Origin: Dysgonomonas sp. ZJ279
GTDB lineage: Bacteria > Bacteroidota > Bacteroidia > Bacteroidales > Dysgonomonadaceae
Length of the DNA: 64,000 nucleotides
Assembly: GCF_011039205.1 (NCBI RefSeq)
Contig: NZ_JAAKEL010000002.1
Location: forward strand, 186,001-250,000
Direction: 5' to 3'
Both the position numbers and the translations under genes were made by a program. Of this stretch, positions 52,931-60,934 are shown piece by piece. The notes beneath the pieces were generated by a model that was not told the DNA's origin, did no database searches, and saw only the letters and a list, made by a program, of their open reading frames with translations. The stretch's first letter is position 1; every line of letters begins with the position of its first letter.

Positions 52931-54166
52931 TCAATTTTTTGCATAGGATAGTAATCGTTGGTCTCCCTCCAATTGCCTCAACTCAGTAATATCCTGAGTT
53001 ACCTCAATTACTCCTAAATATTCGTCATCACGCCCTCTTAGGGCTGTGTATTCAATATATACAAAACGTCCTTTGAATGAGGATATCCAGAAAGCCGCCT
53101 TGTTTTCTTTTCCTTCTTTAAAGTCATTGATGATTTGCTCTACTATATGAACACTACCCGGAGGGTGGCACAAACGAACATCACGCCCTATGATAGACCG
53201 GTTACGATCGAATACGCGCTTGGGACTATGCGAAAAGAATTTCACTTTATCATCCTTATCCACAAATGTAATATCGATAGGCAAGGTGATGAACAATGCT
53301 TCGAGTTCTTTCATCGCAAAGCTTCCCGAAGATAAACGGATAGCATCTCCTTGCAAATATGTAGGTGAATCGTTCTCCACATTTTCGGGTTTCCATTCTG
53401 TTTGAGGATCATACAAACAAAATCCAAACTCGAGGGTCTCTTTATAAATTTGATACCAATCTTCATCCTGCAATGTATCCAAGCTCATAGGAAGGAGAAT
53501 TTCCTCTTCCTTCATTATCATACCCTCAATAGCTTCGATGGCAGGTAACAGGATAAGCATTATTAAAGTCGGTATTTCATCAACAGAGGTATTCCCTTCG
53601 GCAGATAATACTTCGTGTGCAGATTTTAATAACTCTCGGGTTTGATCGTGTTTCCCCCACATCACTTTGGGAGGTCCTGTTATTCCTGCTTTTTCCAGAA
53701 ATGGAAATAATAGGTACTCCTTACGCTTGTAATGCTTGTCTACATCCGATAGACTATTGAAGATACCCTTAAGCTGAAGAAGGTATTCTTTTACTTCATC
53801 TTCTTTTAGTTTATTCCCTTTATCAAATAGTATTTTAGCCTTGGCAATACACTCTTCCAACGCACGGTTTTCTTGTTTGAAGGTATCTACGGGGTGGCCT
53901 GCCGGCACACTTTTCGCTGCAGACACATCTATGCTGCCATCTAGTACAGCAGTATGTATATCGCAAAGACGCAGTATTTCTTCTTCGGGCAATCCCTCTG
54001 CTATCAATTCCTGTTCTACCTCTACCACTTCGTTATAAGGTATAGAGTGTAGTATTTCGATCAGACGTTTTTTTACAACCTCCGGAGCTTCATTATTATG
54101 CAGTTGAAGTATCAAGTGCTTAAGAAGCTCTTTTCTTTTTTGCGAATTGTTTATTATTTCACTCAT
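52931..54166 (-). CDS. DUF438-hemerythrin-PAS domain protein
   Basis: 411 residues. Three domains in order: DUF438 (about 5-75, RLIEILHSIPYNEVVEVEQELIAEGLPEEEI), hemerythrin HHE di-iron domain (about 90-240, with HYKRKEYLLFPFLEKAG and WGKHDQTRELLKSAH, MKEEEILLPMSL providing His/Glu ligands) and a C-terminal PAS domain (about 285-400, ITFVDKDDKVKFFSHSPKRVFDR, VIEVTQDITELR). Such proteins bind NO or O2 at the di-iron site and sense redox state. Middle gene of a three-gene unit with cupin and DUF1858. Confidence 0.9.
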   Translation of the reverse strand: MSEIINNSQKRKELLKHLILQLHNNEAPEVVKKRLIEILHSIPYNEVVEVEQELIAEGLPEEEILRLCDIHTAVLDGSIDVSAAKSVPAGHPVDTFKQENRALEECIAKAKILFDKGNKLKEDEVKEYLLQLKGIFNSLSDVDKHYKRKEYLLFPFLEKAGITGPPKVMWGKHDQTRELLKSAHEVLSAEGNTSVDEIPTLIMLILLPAIEAIEGMIMKEEEILLPMSLDTLQDEDWYQIYKETLEFGFCLYDPQTEWKPENVENDSPTYLQGDAIRLSSGSFAMKELEALFITLPIDITFVDKDDKVKFFSHSPKRVFDRNRSIIGRDVRLCHPPGSVHIVEQIINDFKEGKENKAAFWISSFKGRFVYIEYTALRGRDDEYLGVIEVTQDITELRQLEGDQRLLSYAKN

Positions 54167-54171
54167 GACAA

Positions 54172-54498
54172 TTACCCTCTTATCATTGTTAATAGCATCT
54201 TAAACCTTTCTGTTGCAAACAGTGCATGTGAGATATTCGCCGGCATAATAATAGTTTCTCCCTTTTTCAGAACAAAAGGAGACCCTCCTATCTTTATTTC
54301 CACTTCACCATCCAGTACCTGTACCATTGCATCGAACGGGGCAGTATGTTCGCTCAATCCCTGTCCTTTATCAAAAGAAAACAGAGTGATGTTTCCCGCA
54401 TTACTTTTCAATACTTGCTTGCTTATTATGCCACCTTCCGAATAGTCAACTAATTGAGCCATATCAAGAATAGCTCCTTTTTTAAATATATCGTTCAT
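54172..54498 (-). CDS. Single-domain cupin protein
   Basis: 108 residues, one cupin barrel: motif 1 FDKGQGLSEHTAPFDAMVQVLDGE (with His and Glu metal ligands) and motif 2 KKGETIIMPANISHALFA. These small metal-binding cupins are common companions of stress genes; the reaction is unknown. First gene of the cupin-hemerythrin-DUF1858 operon, 5 bases before the next. Confidence 0.88.
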   Translation of the reverse strand: MNDIFKKGAILDMAQLVDYSEGGIISKQVLKSNAGNITLFSFDKGQGLSEHTAPFDAMVQVLDGEVEIKIGGSPFVLKKGETIIMPANISHALFATERFKMLLTMIRG

Positions 54499-54555
54499 AT
54501 CATTAATATTTTGAAATTAAAAAAGTAAGGTTAAGAGGTTGATAGCTAGATATTC

Positions 54556-54569
54556 GTAACCAATGTTAC
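54556..54569 (-). promoter_or_regulatory. FNR/CRP-type operator upstream of the cupin-hemerythrin operon
   Basis: GTAAC-CAAT-GTTAC, perfect 5-base arms with the 4-base spacer typical for CRP/FNR-family dimers (in wider context CGTAACCAATGTTACA). It lies 58 bases upstream of the cupin ATG. HcpR-like regulators of this family control NO-detoxification genes in Bacteroidales; matching the operon content, but the regulator is not in the window. Confidence 0.5.
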
Positions 54570-54610
54570 ACTATAGAGTTAATTATCATAAATAAGCAGC
54601 GCAGCAATAA

Positions 54611-54640
54611 AAAAGGCTCAACACAAATGTGTTGAGCCTT
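54611..54640 (-). terminator. Terminator of the GH92 gene
   Basis: AAGGCTCAACACA (54613-54625) pairs with TGTGTTGAGCCTT (54628-54640); the A-run at 54609-54614 gives a U-run in the leftward transcript. Confidence 0.88.
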
Positions 54641-54662
54641 TCCTTATATTAATTTGATCTTC

Positions 54663-56972
54663 TTACTTCTTTTTCAATTCATTTGTGAATGAATAAGGAG
54701 CATCGGCTTTACTTGTTCCTCTATTTTTGTTAGGAGTATCACTCATATTAAAATAGATATCCATTCCTTTTTTCATATCTGCTATTACAAAATAATTCTT
54801 AGAATATGGCTGTCCATTGACGTTGATCGCTTCTATGTAGAAATTCTTAGGACTGTTATTCGGAGCTTCTATATTTACTGTATTACCATTATCAAGGTGT
54901 AAAACCGTTTTCTTAAATAACGGAGTACCGATAATATATTCGCCACTACCCGGACAAACAGGGTAAAAACCTAAAGCAGAGAACACATACCAAGCCGAAG
55001 TCTGACCATTATCCTCATCGCCACAATAACCATCGGCTGTCGGCGAATAGAGTTTGTCCATTACCTTACGCACCCAATGTTGCGACTTCCACGGCTCACC
55101 TGCATAGTTGTACAAATAAGTCATGTGTTGTATCGGCTGGTTTCCGTGTGCATATTGCCCCATACCCATTATTTGCATTTCACGCATTTCATGAATCATT
55201 CGCTTATTGTTCTCACCAAAAGTAGGCGACATTTTGAAAATAGAATCCAGCATATTTACATATACCTTTTCTCCGCCCATCAGGTCTATATTTCCTTGAG
55301 GATCATGCAATGCAGCCCACGAGTAATGCCAGCTATTTCCTTCGGTAAACGAACGTCCCCATACCTTCGGATCAAAATCTTGATTGAATGTTCCATCTAA
55401 TAATTTAGGGCGCATTAATTTAGTTTCGGCATCATATAGATTTCTATAATTCAGTGCTCTTTTCGCATAAATTTCAATCTCTTTTTTAGGACGACCTAGA
55501 GCCTCTCCTAATTTATAGATAGTCCAGTCATTGTATGCATATTCCAACGTACGCGAAGCATCTTGTCTGATATTTGTATCACAAGGTATATAACCTAGCT
55601 TATTGTAGAATTCATGTCCCAATCTGCCTGTCGATGATACCTTCGGATGAACATTATTAGTTCCGTGTACAATTCCTTCCCACAATGCTTTTGTATCTTT
55701 CACCTTTACACCTTGCAGATAAGCATCAGCTAATACCGAAGCCGAATTGTTTCCAATCATACAGCCACGATGTCCCGGACTAGCCCATTCGGGGTAGAAA
55801 CCACTTTCTTTATATGTATTAACCAACCCCTCTTGTATCTCTGCATTCACAGTCGGATACATCAGGTTAAGGAACGGGAATAAGCAACGGAACGTATCCC
55901 AGAATCCTGTATCGGTATACATAAATCCGGGTAAAACTTGTCCGTTGTATGGACTATAATGAACAGTATTTCCCTTGGCGTCTATTTCATGAAACTTACG
56001 TGGGAACAACAGAGAACGGTATAGGCATGTATAGAAAGTACGATATTGATCGATACTTCCGCCCGAAACTTCTATTTTACCTAATTCTTTATTCCAAACC
56101 TCTTTGCCTTCCTGAGCAACTTGGTCTAATGATTTAGAGCCTAATTCTTTCAGGTTTAATTCGGCTTGTTCGGCACTGATAAATGAAGACGAAACGCGTG
56201 CATTGATCTGCTCACCGCCTTTTGTCTTAAAGCCTATGATTGCACCTACATGATTGCCTTGTTGTTCTGAAACCTTATCTAAAATATTTCCTTCGGAAAC
56301 AATATCCGCTGATGTAAATTCTTTATCGAACTGAATTACAAAATAGTTTTTGAAATTATCGGGTACACCTCCCGAATTTTTAGTAGAATAACCTACTATC
56401 ATTCTTTTTTCGGGTACAATCTTCACATAAGACCCCTTGTCGAAAGCATCTATTATAACATAAGAATTATCATTTTCGGGATAAGTAAATCTGAAAATAC
56501 ACGATCTGTCTGTTGGCGAAAACTCAGTATGCACATCATGATCGGCAAGATAAACACTATAATAATATGGTTTGGCTTCTTCTGTTTTGTGAGAGAACCA
56601 ACTGGCACGCTCATTTTGATCAAAAACCTTTTTCCCTGTTATAGGCATAATCGAAAACTGACCATAGTCGTTTATCCACGGACTAGGCTGATGAGTTTGT
56701 TTAAAACCCCTTATCTTTTGTTCAAACTTGCCATCGGGATACACACCTCCATAAGTATATGTCCATCCATTACCCATTTGTCCCATTTGGGGAGTCCACG
56801 AGTTCATACCCCACGGTCTCGAAATGTAAGGATACAAATTACCGGTAGATAAGGCAAAATTAGATTGTGTCCCCATTCTGGGCAACACATATTCTACCGG
56901 GTCGTCTATTGACGCATATAAAGATGAAGCACTCAGCAGGAGTGTGGAAACGAAAAGTAATATTTTTCTCAT
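54663..56972 (-). CDS. GH92 alpha-mannosidase
   Basis: 769 residues, signal peptide cut near SLYAS (about residue 20). N-terminal beta-sandwich (EYVLPRMGTQSNFALSTGNLYPYIS) and (alpha/alpha)6 domain with YTDTGFWDTFRCLFPFLNLMYP, GFYPEWASPGHRGCMIGNNS, and the C-terminal signature GYCGDEDNGQTSAWYVFSALGFYPVCPG with the acid Glu. GH92 are Ca2+-dependent exo-alpha-mannosidases (1,2/1,3/1,4/1,6 by subgroup). With GH76 and GH125 nearby this points to alpha-mannan or N-glycan trimming. Confidence 0.95.
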   Translation of the reverse strand: MRKILLFVSTLLLSASSLYASIDDPVEYVLPRMGTQSNFALSTGNLYPYISRPWGMNSWTPQMGQMGNGWTYTYGGVYPDGKFEQKIRGFKQTHQPSPWINDYGQFSIMPITGKKVFDQNERASWFSHKTEEAKPYYYSVYLADHDVHTEFSPTDRSCIFRFTYPENDNSYVIIDAFDKGSYVKIVPEKRMIVGYSTKNSGGVPDNFKNYFVIQFDKEFTSADIVSEGNILDKVSEQQGNHVGAIIGFKTKGGEQINARVSSSFISAEQAELNLKELGSKSLDQVAQEGKEVWNKELGKIEVSGGSIDQYRTFYTCLYRSLLFPRKFHEIDAKGNTVHYSPYNGQVLPGFMYTDTGFWDTFRCLFPFLNLMYPTVNAEIQEGLVNTYKESGFYPEWASPGHRGCMIGNNSASVLADAYLQGVKVKDTKALWEGIVHGTNNVHPKVSSTGRLGHEFYNKLGYIPCDTNIRQDASRTLEYAYNDWTIYKLGEALGRPKKEIEIYAKRALNYRNLYDAETKLMRPKLLDGTFNQDFDPKVWGRSFTEGNSWHYSWAALHDPQGNIDLMGGEKVYVNMLDSIFKMSPTFGENNKRMIHEMREMQIMGMGQYAHGNQPIQHMTYLYNYAGEPWKSQHWVRKVMDKLYSPTADGYCGDEDNGQTSAWYVFSALGFYPVCPGSGEYIIGTPLFKKTVLHLDNGNTVNIEAPNNSPKNFYIEAINVNGQPYSKNYFVIADMKKGMDIYFNMSDTPNKNRGTSKADAPYSFTNELKKK

Positions 56973-57059
56973 TATTCGTTATATTAGATTTAAAGTAATA
57001 TATAGATTGTAAAAATATGAAATCCGTAGTAAATACGAACGCTTTTGGGGATTATTAAC

Positions 57060-57067
57060 TATATTTG
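57060..57067 (+). promoter_or_regulatory. Promoter -7 box of the AIM24 gene
   Basis: TATATTTG, 47 bases upstream of the chosen ATG at 57115; a TTG at 57088 is also in frame but less likely as a start. Confidence 0.5.
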
Positions 57068-57114
57068 CATTTATCAATTACACACTTTTGATAATTAAAA
57101 CTAAACACAAATTT

Positions 57115-57807
57115 ATGAACAAGTATTCTATTAAAGCATTCATCGAAGAAACTGCACAAGATGAATCCAAAAACGATTTTTTCCAATTAGAAAAAGCATA
57201 CCTGCTGGAACTTAATTTAAATAATCAAACTGTTATGTTGAAAAAAGGAGCTATGGTAGCTTACGACGGTAACGTTAAGTTTGAACGGGAGGGTATGTTA
57301 AGCAAAGGTATTGGAAACCTTTTGAAGAAAGCAGTATCCGGTGAAGGTACATCTATGATGAAAACGGCAGGTACCGGACGCGTATATGTGGCAGACCTTG
57401 CCAAAAAGATAAGAATTCTGTATCTCGAAAATGAGGCAATCAATGTTAACGGAAACGATATATTAGCACACGAAGCTGCTATTCAATCGGATGTTAAGAT
57501 GATGAAGAGTGTAGCAAGCATTATGGGTGGCGGTCTTTTTCAGGTACGCCTTAACGGAACAGGACATGTTGCCATCACTACACATGGCGACCCTTTAACT
57601 TTGTTGGTTAAACCCGGTAAGCCTGTGTTTACCGATCCTAATGCAACAGTAGCCTGGTCTGGCAATCTGACTCCAAAAATGAAAACAGATGTGTCTTTCA
57701 AAACATTTATTGGAAGAGGTAGCGGCGAAAGTTTCCAAATGCAATTCGAAGGCGATGGTTGGGTGATTGTACAGCCTTACGAAGAAACGTATCTGACCGA
57801 AAAATAA
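57115..57807 (+). CDS. AIM24/TIGR00266 family protein
   Basis: 230 residues from ATG 57115. AIM24-type beta-prism repeats: AYLLELNLNNQTVMLKKGAMVAYDG, GTGRVYVADLAKKIRILYLE, and GTGHVAITTHGDPLTLLVKPG. Cytoplasmic; bacterial function is not established (the fungal relative acts at mitochondrial membranes). It is a stand-alone gene between GH92 (divergent) and a MITE-like element that begins 22 bases after its stop. Confidence 0.88.
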   Translation: MNKYSIKAFIEETAQDESKNDFFQLEKAYLLELNLNNQTVMLKKGAMVAYDGNVKFEREGMLSKGIGNLLKKAVSGEGTSMMKTAGTGRVYVADLAKKIRILYLENEAINVNGNDILAHEAAIQSDVKMMKSVASIMGGGLFQVRLNGTGHVAITTHGDPLTLLVKPGKPVFTDPNATVAWSGNLTPKMKTDVSFKTFIGRGSGESFQMQFEGDGWVIVQPYEETYLTEK

Positions 57808-57829
57808 TCAACGATTAACATCTTATAAA

Positions 57830-57980
57830 GAGGGTGTGTCATAAGTAATCTTTTCGTATGATTCTGTCATCCTGAACTAAGAGAAGGATCTATTATGGAA
57901 TATCGGGATTCTTCACTTCGTTCAGAATGGCAAAAGAGTGTAACACTTTTACAGTGTATTTTTACTTATGACACGCCCTC
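57830..57980. repeat. MITE-like repeat, terminal inverted repeat type 1 (copy D)
   Basis: 151 bases. GAGGGTGTGTCATAAGTAA (57830-57848) and the complement of 57962-57980 match at 18 of 19 positions. The core 57865-57932 is an imperfect hairpin. The whole element aligns in inverted orientation with the one at 50178-50335 (for example TACACTGTAAAAGTGTTACA there is found as its complement here). No coding capacity. Confidence 0.78.
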
Positions 57981-57985
57981 CTTTT

Positions 57986-58015
57986 TTTGTAATTCACGAT
58001 AATGTTGTATATTTA
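57986..58015 (+). promoter_or_regulatory. GH125 promoter, directly next to the repeat
   Basis: -33 box TTTG (57986-57989), 18-base spacer, -7-like box TATATTTA (58008-58015). The repeat ends at 57980, so it abuts the promoter and may influence it. Confidence 0.5.
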
Positions 58016-58059
58016 GCTCAATTTTAAATTTAACATCTAAAATCAACATTAATTAATCT

Positions 58060-59535
58060 ATGAAATCTAAAAAAAATCGTGCCACAAAACACATCGGTTT
58101 GTGTGCTATGGCTGTGGCACTATTAGCAGGAGGAAATATACAAGCTTCTGACTACGTAATGGCAAAAGATAACACTACAGTATCTACCACATCAGCTTAT
58201 ACAACCAATCGTCCTGATTTATCGAAAAGATTATTCGAGTCGAAAGCGGTAGAAAGTGAAATAGTTCGTGTTAAGAAACTATTGACTAATCCTAAACTGG
58301 CTTGGATGTTTGAAAACTGTTTTCCGAATACATTAGACACTACGGTTCATTACCGTGTATTGGACGGTAAAGACGATACATTCGTTTATACAGGAGATAT
58401 ACATGCTATGTGGCTACGTGACTCGGGTGCCCAGGTATGGCCTTATGTTCAGCTTGCCAACAAAGACGAAAAATTGAAAAAAATGCTTGCCGGCGTTATC
58501 AACCGCCAGTTCAAGTGTATCAATATAGACTCGTATGCCAATGCATTCAATGATGGCCCTGTAGGTGGCGAATGGATGTCTGATATGACAGATATGATTC
58601 CTGAGCTTCACGAGCGTAAATGGGAAATCGATTCTTTGTGCTATCCTATCCGCCTTGCTTACCACTATTGGAAAACAACAGGCGATTCGAGCGTATTCGG
58701 TGAAGAGTGGATACAAGCAATCACTAAAGTATTGGAAACATTCAAAACTCAACAACGTAAAGATGGTGTAGGACCATATTCGTTTATGCGTGTGACATCC
58801 AGTGCATACGACACTCTTCCGAATAAAGGACTGGGAACACCTGTTAAACCTGTTGGATTGATCGTTTCGGCTTTCCGTCCTTCGGATGATGCTACTACGT
58901 TTCAATTCCTTGTACCTTCCAACTTTTTTGCTGTAACATCGTTACGCAAAGCTGCTGAAATATTGACAGAAGTTAATAAAAATACAGTTCTTGCTAAAGA
59001 ATGTACCGATCTAGCTGCTGAGGTAGAAACTGCATTGAAAACTTATGCAGTGCACAATCACCCTAAATTTGGTAAAATCTATGCTTTCGAAGTAGATGGT
59101 TTTGGTAACCAATTATTGATGGATGACGCAAATGTACCTAGTTTATTAGCTCTTGCTTATTTGGGTGATGTAGATGTAAATGATCCTATCTATCAAAATA
59201 CCCGTAATTTTGTTTGGAGTGACAGCAACCCTTATTTCTTTAAAGGAACAGCGGGCGAAGGTATCGGCGGACCACATATCGGTTATGATATGATCTGGCC
59301 AATGAGTATTATGATGAAAGCATTCACGAGCCAAGATGATAAAGAAATACAAAATTGTGTGAAGATGATATTGGCAACAGACAATAACACCGGATTCATT
59401 CATGAATCTTTCCACAAAAATGATCCTGCTAAATTTACACGCGAATGGTTCGCTTGGCAAAATACATTATTCGGAGAACTAATTTTAAAATTGGTTGACG
59501 AAGGAAAAGTAGATATGCTGAACGAGATCAAATAA
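58060..59535 (+). CDS. GH125 exo-alpha-1,6-mannosidase
   Basis: 491 residues with signal peptide (AMAVALLAGGNIQAS). (alpha/alpha)6 GH125: YTGDIHAMWLRDSGAQVWPY, NDGPVGGEWMSDMTDMIPELHERKWEIDSL, RPSDDATTFQFLVPSNFF, GIGGPHIGYDMIWPMS, FTREWFAWQNTLFGELI. GH125 enzymes remove alpha-1,6-linked mannose from N-glycans or yeast mannan. Together with GH92 (alpha-mannosidase) and GH76 it forms a set for alpha-mannan, spread over 11 kb. Confidence 0.94.
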   Translation: MKSKKNRATKHIGLCAMAVALLAGGNIQASDYVMAKDNTTVSTTSAYTTNRPDLSKRLFESKAVESEIVRVKKLLTNPKLAWMFENCFPNTLDTTVHYRVLDGKDDTFVYTGDIHAMWLRDSGAQVWPYVQLANKDEKLKKMLAGVINRQFKCINIDSYANAFNDGPVGGEWMSDMTDMIPELHERKWEIDSLCYPIRLAYHYWKTTGDSSVFGEEWIQAITKVLETFKTQQRKDGVGPYSFMRVTSSAYDTLPNKGLGTPVKPVGLIVSAFRPSDDATTFQFLVPSNFFAVTSLRKAAEILTEVNKNTVLAKECTDLAAEVETALKTYAVHNHPKFGKIYAFEVDGFGNQLLMDDANVPSLLALAYLGDVDVNDPIYQNTRNFVWSDSNPYFFKGTAGEGIGGPHIGYDMIWPMSIMMKAFTSQDDKEIQNCVKMILATDNNTGFIHESFHKNDPAKFTREWFAWQNTLFGELILKLVDEGKVDMLNEIK

Positions 59536-59560
59536 CAAGCATTTCGTATAATTATATAAA

Positions 59561-59593
59561 AAATAGCATCGGGATTTCCGATGCTATTTTTTT
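59561..59593 (+). terminator. GH125 terminator
   Basis: AAATAGCATCGG (59561-59572), loop GATTT, CCGATGCTATTT (59578-59589), then T-run. Confidence 0.9.
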
Positions 59594-59675
59594 ATATCGT
59601 GTCGCAGCATTTCTAATATGGCTATATCCATTCATTAAAAAATGATTTTGTAGCCGACAATTGAGTGATTTATAC

Positions 59676-59683
59676 TACTTTTG
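59676..59683 (+). promoter_or_regulatory. hpt-adk promoter -7 box
   Basis: TACTTTTG, fits TAnnTTTG, 33 bases before the hpt ATG. Confidence 0.45.
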
Positions 59684-59716
59684 CAGTTTGGAAATCTAAA
59701 TTAAGATAACTCGCTC

Positions 59717-60253
59717 ATGAAAAGTGTCAAGATTAAGGATAAAGAATTCGAACTATTCTTAACGCAGGAAACAATAGAAACAGCAATCGATAACATTGCG
59801 CAGAAGATTAGTGACGATCTGAAGGATAAAAATCCTTTATTTATATGTGTGCTCAATGGTTCTTTCATGTTTGCTTCGGAGCTTATGAAGCGAGTATCTA
59901 TTCCATTGGAAGTATCGTTCGTGAAAATGTCTTCGTACGACGGAACTGAATCTACCGGAAAAATAAAGGAAATATGTGGTCTTGAGGAAGACATAACAGG
60001 TCGCACTGTGGTCATTGTGGAAGATATTGTAGACACCGGATATACAATGTCGCGTATGCTTGAGCAATTAACCGCTCAAAAGCCTGCTGAAATAAAAGTA
60101 GTGACTTTACTTCTTAAGCCAGATGCCTTGAAAACTAAGGTACAGCTCGACTATGTGGCATTAGAGATACCGAGTGATTTCATAGTAGGATATGGATTGG
60201 ATTGCGATGGATATGGACGGAACTATCCCAATATTTATAAAATTAAAAGCTAA
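59717..60253 (+). CDS. hpt: Hypoxanthine phosphoribosyltransferase
   Basis: 178 residues. Phosphoribosyltransferase core: FICVLNGSFMFASELMKRV, the PRPP loop VVIVEDIVDTGYTMSRML, and the C-terminal YVALEIPSDFIVGYGLDCDGYGRNYPNIY of the Hpt family. Salvages hypoxanthine and guanine to IMP and GMP. First of the group hpt-adk-obg, a common order in Bacteroidetes. Confidence 0.96.
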   Translation: MKSVKIKDKEFELFLTQETIETAIDNIAQKISDDLKDKNPLFICVLNGSFMFASELMKRVSIPLEVSFVKMSSYDGTESTGKIKEICGLEEDITGRTVVIVEDIVDTGYTMSRMLEQLTAQKPAEIKVVTLLLKPDALKTKVQLDYVALEIPSDFIVGYGLDCDGYGRNYPNIYKIKS

Positions 60254-60265
60254 AATAAATATATC

Positions 60266-60838
60266 ATGTTGAATATTATAATTTTTGGAGCTCCGGGTTC
60301 AGGAAAAGGAACTCAAAGCGAAAATCTGATTAAAAAGTACAATTTGGCACATATCTCTACGGGAGACGTTTTACGTGCAGAGATGAAGAACGGAACAGAA
60401 CTAGGTAAATTAGCTGAAGGATATATTTCAAAAGGACAATTGGTTCCTGACGAAGTTGTTATCGGTATGCTAGCGAATGTTTTGGACAGCAAAAAAGATG
60501 CAGCAGGAGTTATTTTCGATGGCTTTCCTCGTACTTTACCTCAAGGAGAGGCATTAGAGCAAATGCTTAAAGACAGAGGACAAGAGATATCTGTAGTGGT
60601 TAGCTTAGAAGTTGAAGAACCCGAATTGATCGATCGTTTAATCAAACGCGGACAATTATCAGGACGTTCTGATGATAACTTAGAGACTATCAAGTCTCGT
60701 CTGGATGTTTACAAAAATCAAACATCTCCACTGAAAGATCATTATACAAAAACAGGTAAATTGGCTTCAATTAAAGGTATGGGAACTGTCGAAGAGATTT
60801 TCGCCCGTATTTCAGAAGCTGTAGACAAAGTAAAATAA
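60266..60838 (+). CDS. adk: Adenylate kinase
   Basis: 190 residues, short form without the zinc LID. P-loop IIFGAPGSGKGTQSENL, HISTGDVLRAEM, VIFDGFPRTLPQGEALEQ, and the RGQLSGRSDD region. Interconverts ATP, AMP and ADP. 12 bases after hpt, co-transcribed. Confidence 0.97.
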   Translation: MLNIIIFGAPGSGKGTQSENLIKKYNLAHISTGDVLRAEMKNGTELGKLAEGYISKGQLVPDEVVIGMLANVLDSKKDAAGVIFDGFPRTLPQGEALEQMLKDRGQEISVVVSLEVEEPELIDRLIKRGQLSGRSDDNLETIKSRLDVYKNQTSPLKDHYTKTGKLASIKGMGTVEEIFARISEAVDKVK

Positions 60839-60859
60839 TACGAAATACGTATAGAACAG

Positions 60860-60901
60860 AGGAGGCTATAAGGAATATTTCTCTTATAACTTCCTTTTTT
60901 C
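60860..60901 (+). terminator. Possible internal terminator/attenuator between adk and obg
   Basis: AGGAGGCTATAAG (60860-60872) pairs with CTTATAACTTCCT (60883-60895), with one mismatch and G-U pairs, followed by TTTTTT. Could reduce read-through from adk into obg. Confidence 0.5.
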
Positions 60902-60934
60902 GGCATAAGAATTTCATAAATAATTAGCTTCAAA

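Noticed and set aside
58414-58905. 163-codon minus-strand frame
   Set aside because: Antisense to the GH125 catalytic region.
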